Below, piece by piece: positions 44,093 through 48,863 of a DNA stretch of 48,863 nucleotides (the first letter of the stretch is position 1; each line of letters starts with the position of its first letter). The position numbers and the translations under genes are program-made. The stretch spans positions 1-48,863 of the forward strand of contig CACWQE010000014.1 of assembly GCA_902762905.1 (NCBI GenBank). Reading direction: 5' to 3'. Below the pieces are notes generated by a model. That model saw nothing but the letters and a program-made list of their open reading frames with translations. It ran no database searches and was not told the DNA's origin. The stretch comes from an uncultured Lachnospiraceae bacterium (GTDB lineage Bacteria > Bacillota > Clostridia > Lachnospirales > Lachnospiraceae).

Positions 44093-44559
44093 ACGCTTTC
44101 TTTATAGATACAAGGAAGAAGAAAATTTTTTAAAATAGCGGGCACCCTAGTTATGGACAGGCAGAACAAAGGAAATGAGGATCCGCCGTAAGGAGGATGA
44201 TTCTGTTGAACATGAGAGGTAATCTTCCATATAGGGATTTATAAAAAAACATTTGATTGAAAGATATAAAGCAGAAAATTATTTTAAGTGATTCTCTTTG
44301 ATTGCAATTCACGAATTTTGACACCATATAATTTGAGTATTGTGATATCGAATGCATTATCGGAGTGATTGTATAGCACGTAAAGAGATGAGTGTATACG
44401 AATGATGAGAAGAAACTATTAAAAAATGATGTCGAATTATGTCGTGCAGAATAGTATTTTGTAATAGATTATGTCGTTGTTTGACGAGGTTTTATGGTAG
44501 ACTAAATAAAAAGTGTTTAACTTTTTCGATAGATACCAGATTATGAGGAGAATAAAAAT
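44093..44559. other. Non-coding gap with possible insertion-sequence relic
   Basis: No gene is convincing in these 467 bases. From about 44140 to 44240 the composition rises in G+C; a segment ACCCTAGTTATGGACA (44147-44162) resembles the ACCCCTTGTCAAGGACA end at 48773-48789, so it may be a remnant of a related element. Farther on, ATGTCG recurs three times at about 44430-44475. A weak promoter (44477-44508) precedes the next gene. Confidence 0.4.
44477..44508 (+). promoter_or_regulatory. Weak promoter candidates before the 139-aa gene
   Basis: Either TTGACG (44481-44486) with TAAATA (44503-44508) at 16 bases, or the extended -10 TGGTAGACT with TTGTTT at 15 bases. Neither is close to consensus. 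Confidence 0.3.
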
Positions 44560-44979
44560 ATGATAAGACAATTTGGATGGTTTTGGTTTTTGTCAGGAGA
44601 AGAAAATAAACTGGAAGAGGATAAGTGCGGCAAGTGGATGTATTTTTTTGATGATCAAATGTTTGCACAAAATATATGTCAAAAAGCAATAGATGAAAAG
44701 GTGTGCTATGAATGTAAGTGCAGTGATTTAGATATGATTAGTGACAAGGCAGGAGTTATTTGTTTTTATCTAAATGGTGATGATATAGATAATCATAAAC
44801 GTGTTATACAATTTATGATTGAAAATAATTTGATTAGGAAAACAAAAACAGGAAAATTATATAATATTAGTTTTAAATATGATAAGCAAACAAGGGCAGG
44901 CGAATACGGCGCTGATTTTGAAGGAAAGATAAAGTTAGAGCGATTTATAGATTTACGGACAGGTGAGTTTATTGTATAA
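44560..44979 (+). CDS. Hypothetical 139-residue soluble protein
   Basis: I do not recognise this protein. It has no membrane segment, starts with an aromatic-rich stretch (FGWFWFLSG), includes cysteines at CYECKC, and ends with mixed strand and charged segments. GAGGAG lies before the ATG. It is 71 bases upstream of hsdM, in the same direction, after a non-coding gap, so it may travel with the restriction-modification locus. No function is claimed; a role tied to defence is only suggested by position. Confidence 0.65.
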   Translation: MIRQFGWFWFLSGEENKLEEDKCGKWMYFFDDQMFAQNICQKAIDEKVCYECKCSDLDMISDKAGVICFYLNGDDIDNHKRVIQFMIENNLIRKTKTGKLYNISFKYDKQTRAGEYGADFEGKIKLERFIDLRTGEFIV

Positions 44980-44995
44980 ATTTATATATATCATA

Positions 44996-45014
44996 AATTG
45001 AAATGAATTCAATT
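44996..45014. promoter_or_regulatory. Inverted repeat before hsdM, operator-like
   Basis: AATTGAA (44996-45002) and TTCAATT (45008-45014) form a perfect 7-bp inverted repeat with a five-base centre. It overlaps a possible -35 (TTGAAA, 44998-45003) with TATTAA 17 bases on (45021-45026). This could be a binding site controlling hsdM. Confidence 0.4.
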
Positions 45015-45050
45015 ATATAGTATTAACTAAAGAAGATGGAGGAACCAAAG

Positions 45051-46649
45051 ATGGCAGAATCAGACAATAGTAAGGATTTGATCAGTGTATTATGGAGCGG
45101 AGCAGACATATTGCGTTCTAAGATGGATGCAAATGAATATAAGGATTATTTGTTAGGAATTGTATTCTACAAATATTTATCCGATTCATTTTTAATTAAG
45201 GTTTATGATCTGATATATGATGAAAAACCGGATTCATTGAAGGTAGCATTGGATGCCTACAAAGAAGCATTAGCTGATGAAAGTGCAGAAGAATTAAAGG
45301 AACAGATTAAATCGGAATGTCATTATGTGATTGAACCGGAATTAACATATACCTGTTTTGCGGATGCAGCTAGAAACAATTCTTTCAATCGCGAACAATT
45401 ACAGAAGGCGTTTAATAATATTGAGCAGAGTGATCCATTATTTGCAGATTTGTTTACAGATATTGATTTGTATTCAAATCGTTTAGGTACCGGGGATCAG
45501 AAACAAAGTGATACGATATCTAGTCTGATTAAGGAGATTGATAAGGCAGATTTACTGAATTCGGATGCAGATGTATTAGGAAATGCATATGAATATTTGA
45601 TCGGTCAATTTGCGTCTGAAACAGGCAAGAAAGCAGGGGAATTCTATACGCCTCAGGCGGTATCGAAAATATTAACAAAAATTGCAATTGCAGGACAGGA
45701 AAAAAAGAAAGGATTATCGGTATATGATCCTTGTATGGGTTCCGGTTCGTTATTGTTAAATGCAAAGAAGTATTCTACTGAACCTGGCTATATTAAGTAT
45801 TATGGGCAGGAATTAATGACTTCTACATATAATCTAGCACGAATGAACATGTTCCTCCATGGTGTAGTTCCAGAAAATCAGGTATTACGCAATGGTGATA
45901 CCTTAGATGGGGACTGGCCGACAGATGAAGAAACGGATTTTAATATGGTACTTATGAATCCTCCTTATTCTGCAAAATGGAGTGCGGCACCCGGATTCTT
46001 ACAAGATGAGAGATTTAGTGATTATGGTGTGTTAGCTCCAAAGTCCAAAGCTGATTATGCATTTTTGCTTCATGGGTTATATCATTTGAAAAGCAATGGA
46101 ACCATGGCTATTGTATTGCCACATGGAGTACTATTCCGTGGTGCTACTGAAGGAAAGATTAGAGAAAAACTATTGAGGTCTGGCAATATATATGCAGTTA
46201 TTGGTTTGCCTGCGAATCTCTTTTATAATACATCAATTCCAACGTGCATTGTTGTATTAAAGAAACATAGAGAGGGAAGAGATGTATTGTTTATTGATGC
46301 ATCACGCAAATTTGACAAGGGTAAGAAACAGAATACGATGACAGACGAACATATTGAATCGGTTATTCATTTATATGAAAAAAGAGAAACTGTTGAGATG
46401 GAATCGTATCTGGCTACTTTTGAGGATATTGAAAAGAACGATTTCAATTTGAATATTCCAAGATATGTAGATAATTTCGAAAAGGAGGAAGAGGTTGATC
46501 TGAATGTGCTGTTAAATGATATGCAACAAACGGATAAAGAGATTGCTCAAGTGCAAGATCAGTTTGTATCACTTTTAAAGGATCTTACTTCTTCGGATGA
46601 AAATACTATGGCACTATTAAACCGTTATATTGACATGATTGAGAGGTGA
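45051..46649 (+). CDS. hsdM: Type I restriction-modification DNA methyltransferase (M subunit)
   Basis: HsdM transfers methyl from SAM to adenine in the target set by HsdS. The 532-residue protein has the HsdM N-terminal helical domain (WSGADILRSKMDANEYKDYL), the SAM motif DPCMGSGSLL and the catalytic motif NPPY (MNPPYSAKW), the order typical of N6-adenine enzymes. ATG 45051 is used since GGAGG (45038-45043) is its ribosome site; an ATG at 45036 overlaps that site. The stop TGA falls in the ribosome site of hsdS, so the two are coupled. hsdR is not in the window. Confidence 0.96.
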   Translation: MAESDNSKDLISVLWSGADILRSKMDANEYKDYLLGIVFYKYLSDSFLIKVYDLIYDEKPDSLKVALDAYKEALADESAEELKEQIKSECHYVIEPELTYTCFADAARNNSFNREQLQKAFNNIEQSDPLFADLFTDIDLYSNRLGTGDQKQSDTISSLIKEIDKADLLNSDADVLGNAYEYLIGQFASETGKKAGEFYTPQAVSKILTKIAIAGQEKKKGLSVYDPCMGSGSLLLNAKKYSTEPGYIKYYGQELMTSTYNLARMNMFLHGVVPENQVLRNGDTLDGDWPTDEETDFNMVLMNPPYSAKWSAAPGFLQDERFSDYGVLAPKSKADYAFLLHGLYHLKSNGTMAIVLPHGVLFRGATEGKIREKLLRSGNIYAVIGLPANLFYNTSIPTCIVVLKKHREGRDVLFIDASRKFDKGKKQNTMTDEHIESVIHLYEKRETVEMESYLATFEDIEKNDFNLNIPRYVDNFEKEEEVDLNVLLNDMQQTDKEIAQVQDQFVSLLKDLTSSDENTMALLNRYIDMIER

Positions 46650-46654
46650 AAAGT

Positions 46655-47851
46655 ATGAAAAATCCAAAGATTAGGTTCAAAGGGTACACTGATGATTGGG
46701 AACAGCGTAAGTTAGATGACTGGGGTACTTTTTACTACGGAAGAAGCTGTCCCAAGTGGTCGGTAACTGAAGATGCAATCATTCCTTGCATAAGATATGG
46801 GGAACTTTATACAAAATTTGGAGCGAAAATAGATAGGGTATATTCGTATACAAATATGTCGCCTGAAAATCTTAGATTTAGTAAAGGTACAGAGGTACTG
46901 ATTCCACGAGTAGGTGAAGATCCGATGGACTATAATCACTGTACATGGCTTTCTATACCGAATGTGGCGATTGGTGAAATGATTTCAGTTTTTAATACTG
47001 ACAATAGTCCGTTGTTCACAGCGATAATGTTCAATGCCACTTTGCAGAATGAATTTGCCATGAGGGTTGAAGGTGGAAGTGTGACTAACCTTTACTTTGA
47101 AAAATTGAAAAACATAGAAGTATCGTTTCCGCATAAAGATGAACAAGAAAAGATTGCGACATATTTTGAAAGTCTCGACCACCTCATCACTCTTCACCAG
47201 CGTAAGTGTGAACAGACAAAAATATTAAAAAAATATATGCTTCAAAAAATGTTTCCACAAAAGGGTGAAAAAGTGCCAGAAATAAGATTTGATGGATTTA
47301 CTGACGATTGGGAACAGCGTAAGTTCAGTGATGTGGCAGAATATCGCAACGGGAAAGCACATGAGAATGAAATAGATGACGATGGCGAATACATCGTTGT
47401 AAATTCAAAATTTGTATCAACTAACGGTGAAATTAAGAAATTTTCCAATGCTCAAAATGAACCTTTATACGAAAATGAAATCGCTTTTGTATTAAGTGAT
47501 GTGCCAAATGGAAGAGCAATTGCCAGAACTTTCTTGATTGATAAATCAGGAAAATATACGCTAAATCAGAGAATTGCAGGCATAACTCCACATGAGGATA
47601 CTGATCCATACTATCTGCACATTAAGATGAATCGAAATGCATATTTTCTTAAATTTGACGATGGAAATAAGCAGACCAATTTGTCTATCAAGGATGTCCT
47701 AAATTATGAGGATATGTATCCAAATTATAAGGAACAGCAGAAAATCGGAAATTATTTTCGTAGCCTTGACCACCTCATCACTCTTCACCAGCGTAAGTGT
47801 GAAGAATTGAAAAATATTAAAAAATTTATGCTTCAGAATATGTTTGTATAG
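46655..47851 (+). CDS. hsdS: Type I restriction-modification specificity subunit
   Basis: HsdS binds the two halves of the DNA target through two target-recognition domains separated by helical spacers. In this 398-residue protein each half begins with the motif DDWEQRK (TDDWEQRKLDDW and TDDWEQRKFSDV) and ends in the conserved helix (LDHLITLHQRKCE). The intact central spacer contains MFPQKGEKVPEIRFDGF. GAGAGG before ATG 46655 overlaps the end of hsdM. At 47838-47851 the gene ends MFV and TAG. It is followed by about 190 bases of very A+T-rich DNA (47852-48043) without genes, then by the broken cassette at 48044. Confidence 0.95.
   Translation: MKNPKIRFKGYTDDWEQRKLDDWGTFYYGRSCPKWSVTEDAIIPCIRYGELYTKFGAKIDRVYSYTNMSPENLRFSKGTEVLIPRVGEDPMDYNHCTWLSIPNVAIGEMISVFNTDNSPLFTAIMFNATLQNEFAMRVEGGSVTNLYFEKLKNIEVSFPHKDEQEKIATYFESLDHLITLHQRKCEQTKILKKYMLQKMFPQKGEKVPEIRFDGFTDDWEQRKFSDVAEYRNGKAHENEIDDDGEYIVVNSKFVSTNGEIKKFSNAQNEPLYENEIAFVLSDVPNGRAIARTFLIDKSGKYTLNQRIAGITPHEDTDPYYLHIKMNRNAYFLKFDDGNKQTNLSIKDVLNYEDMYPNYKEQQKIGNYFRSLDHLITLHQRKCEELKNIKKFMLQNMFV
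46694..46713. repeat. hsdS 5' repeat, copy 1
   Basis: The 20-base sequence gattgggaacagcgtaagtt encodes DWEQRKL. It recurs exactly at 47306-47325 and 48588-48607, and for 18 bases at 48044-48061. These repeats mark the start of each recognition domain. Confidence 0.9.
47183..47207. repeat. hsdS spacer repeat, copy 1
   Basis: A 25-base sequence from ctcatcac to gcgtaagt, encoding LITLHQRK, recurs exactly at 47774-47798 and 48534-48558. With the 20-base repeats it provides direct-repeat recombination sites within and between hsdS genes. Confidence 0.9.
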
Positions 47852-48043
47852 AAATTATTATAATAAATATTAAAAATATGAGAACAAAACTGTATTTATA
47901 GATGTGAATTGGGTTAAGTAATAGATAAATAGGACTTACGATGTAGATGAGATATAGTTGTTTTTTGAGTAAAATGGATATTTTAATATAAAAAATAATA
48001 CATTTGTATTGTAAATTACATTATATGGAAATATTTAATATGT

Positions 48044-48806
48044 TTGGGAACAGCGTAAGTTGAATGAGATTGCTGAAAAGGTATCAGAAAAGAATAAGAA
48101 TAATGAATTTTCTGAACCGTTTACAAATTCAGCAGAGCAGGGAATCATTAGTCAGAGAGATTATTTTGATAGAGAAATTGTAAACAATGAAAATCTGGAT
48201 GGCTATTATATAGTCAGAAATGATGATTTTATTTACAATCCGAGAATTTCTGTAACAGCTCCGGTTGGCCCGATAAATCGTAATAGACTTGGCAGAAATG
48301 GCGTAATGTCACCACTTTATACGGTTTTTAGAACGCATGATATAGATAATTTGTATTTGGAATTTTATTTCAAAACAACAAAATGGCATCGATTCATGAA
48401 GTTGAATGGAGACTCAGGTGCTCGTTTTGATAGGTTTACAATTTCGTCAACACAGTTTATGGAAATGCCAATTCCCTATCCGGCATTAGAAGAGCAGAGA
48501 AAAATCGGGGAGTATTTTGATTTTCTTGATTATCTCATCACTCTTCACCAGCGTAAGTACTATATATTAGGATTTGCACATATTTACGATTGGGAACAGC
48601 GTAAGTTGGGGGAGGTTGTGGAATTCCTTGATACAATGAGAAAACCATTAGAAGGTGCCAAACGAATTTCAGGACAATATCCATATTATGGAGCTTCTGG
48701 AATTGTAGATTATGTAGATGGTTATTTATTTGATGAGGAACTTATTTTATTAAGTGAGGATGGTATAAACTGTACCCCTTGTCAAGGACATTTTGAATTA
48801 GTGTAG
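48044..48806 (+). pseudogene. hsdS: Broken hsdS cassette, truncated at both ends
   Basis: The frame opens only after a TAA at 48036-48038 and has no ATG of its own; it begins directly in the repeat (WEQRKLNEIAEKV). One full recognition domain follows, then the spacer repeat (LITLHQRKYYIL), then the start of a second domain (WEQRKLGEVVEFLDTM). That domain is cut after LLSEDGIN; the last codons to TAG at 48804 appear to come from an insertion sequence that begins near 48771. It has the look of a silent specificity cassette able to exchange domains with the intact gene. It is not expected to make a working subunit as it stands. Confidence 0.8.
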
Positions 48807-48863
48807 TGCCTATTTTTTAGACACCTGTACAAAAGCGATATCCCTGATTTTGGACATTCCTTT
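48771..48863. mobile_element. Probable insertion-sequence end, runs out of the window
   Basis: TGTACCCCTTGTCAAGGACA (48771-48790) begins with TG, like the ends of IS3-type elements, and interrupts the hsdS frame. GGACATT motifs recur downstream (48786-48792 and 48853-48859). No transposase is seen before the window ends, so the family is not fixed. Confidence 0.4.

Noticed and set aside
44151..44357. Minus-strand open frame in the gap before the 139-aa gene
   Set aside because: No ribosome site, no family features and poor composition for a gene.
46646..46654. GTG 46646 as hsdS start
   Set aside because: It overlaps the hsdM stop and the ribosome site; ATG 46655 is placed normally.
46694..48607. 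CRISPR array from the repeated 20- and 25-base sequences
   Set aside because: Repeats lie within coding frames at hsdS domain joints, with unequal spacing of 200-700 bases.

Overview
The window reads as low-to-mid G+C Clostridia, most likely family Lachnospiraceae. The grounds are an IspH-ribosomal protein S1 fusion, a PolC-type replicative polymerase, the pyrH-frr-uppS-cdsA-dxr-rseP-ispG-polC gene order, class B sortase, the FtsW/RodA plus class B PBP pair, and strong Gram-positive Shine-Dalgarno sites throughout. Species is not assigned.

Layout. 1-125: G+C-rich non-coding edge. 126-1772 (minus): SulP-STAS anion transporter, divergent from cmk. 2027-5672: cmk, ispH-rpsA fusion, cheR, each of the last two followed by a terminator. 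5702-6790 (minus): YprB-like nuclease. 6908-14263: ruvA, ruvB, zapA, U32 peptidase (RlhA-like), FtsW/RodA, class B PBP, a tightly packed DNA repair and cell-wall run. 14341-15895: Nudix hydrolase, sortase B, and tRNA-Leu(CAA) on the minus strand. 16028-20971: mutY, zf-HC2 membrane protein, polA, coaE. 21038-26192: FtsA-like ATPase with a long C-terminal extension, GGDEF protein, ackA. 26307-27020: yceD and rpmF. 27181-39907: small membrane protein, bactofilin with a long acidic region, then pyrH, frr, uppS, cdsA, dxr, rseP, ispG and polC, mostly with tiny gaps or overlaps. 39986-40186: two identical tRNA-Glu(CUC) genes and a terminator.

The chromosomal core ends at the tRNA-Glu pair. From about 40190 to the end the DNA is more A+T-rich and accessory in content: a nested inverted repeat, a promoter, an eight-codon ORF resembling the start of the next gene, a cluster of zinc-ribbon membrane proteins sharing a PASTA-like repeat, an insertion-sequence-like relic, an unknown 139-aa protein, and a type I restriction-modification locus (hsdM, hsdS, and a broken extra hsdS cassette). 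The hsdS copies share exact 18-25 bp repeats, as in phase-variable specificity loci. The last cassette is cut by what looks like the end of an insertion sequence at about 48771. hsdR is not in the window.

The core genes cover peptidoglycan and undecaprenyl-phosphate supply (dxr, ispG, ispH, uppS, FtsW/RodA, PBP), membrane lipid synthesis (cdsA), division (zapA, FtsA-like, bactofilin), replication and repair (polC, polA, ruvAB, mutY) and translation (rpsA, rpmF, frr, tRNAs). All functions are read from motifs and gene order by eye; no database search was possible.
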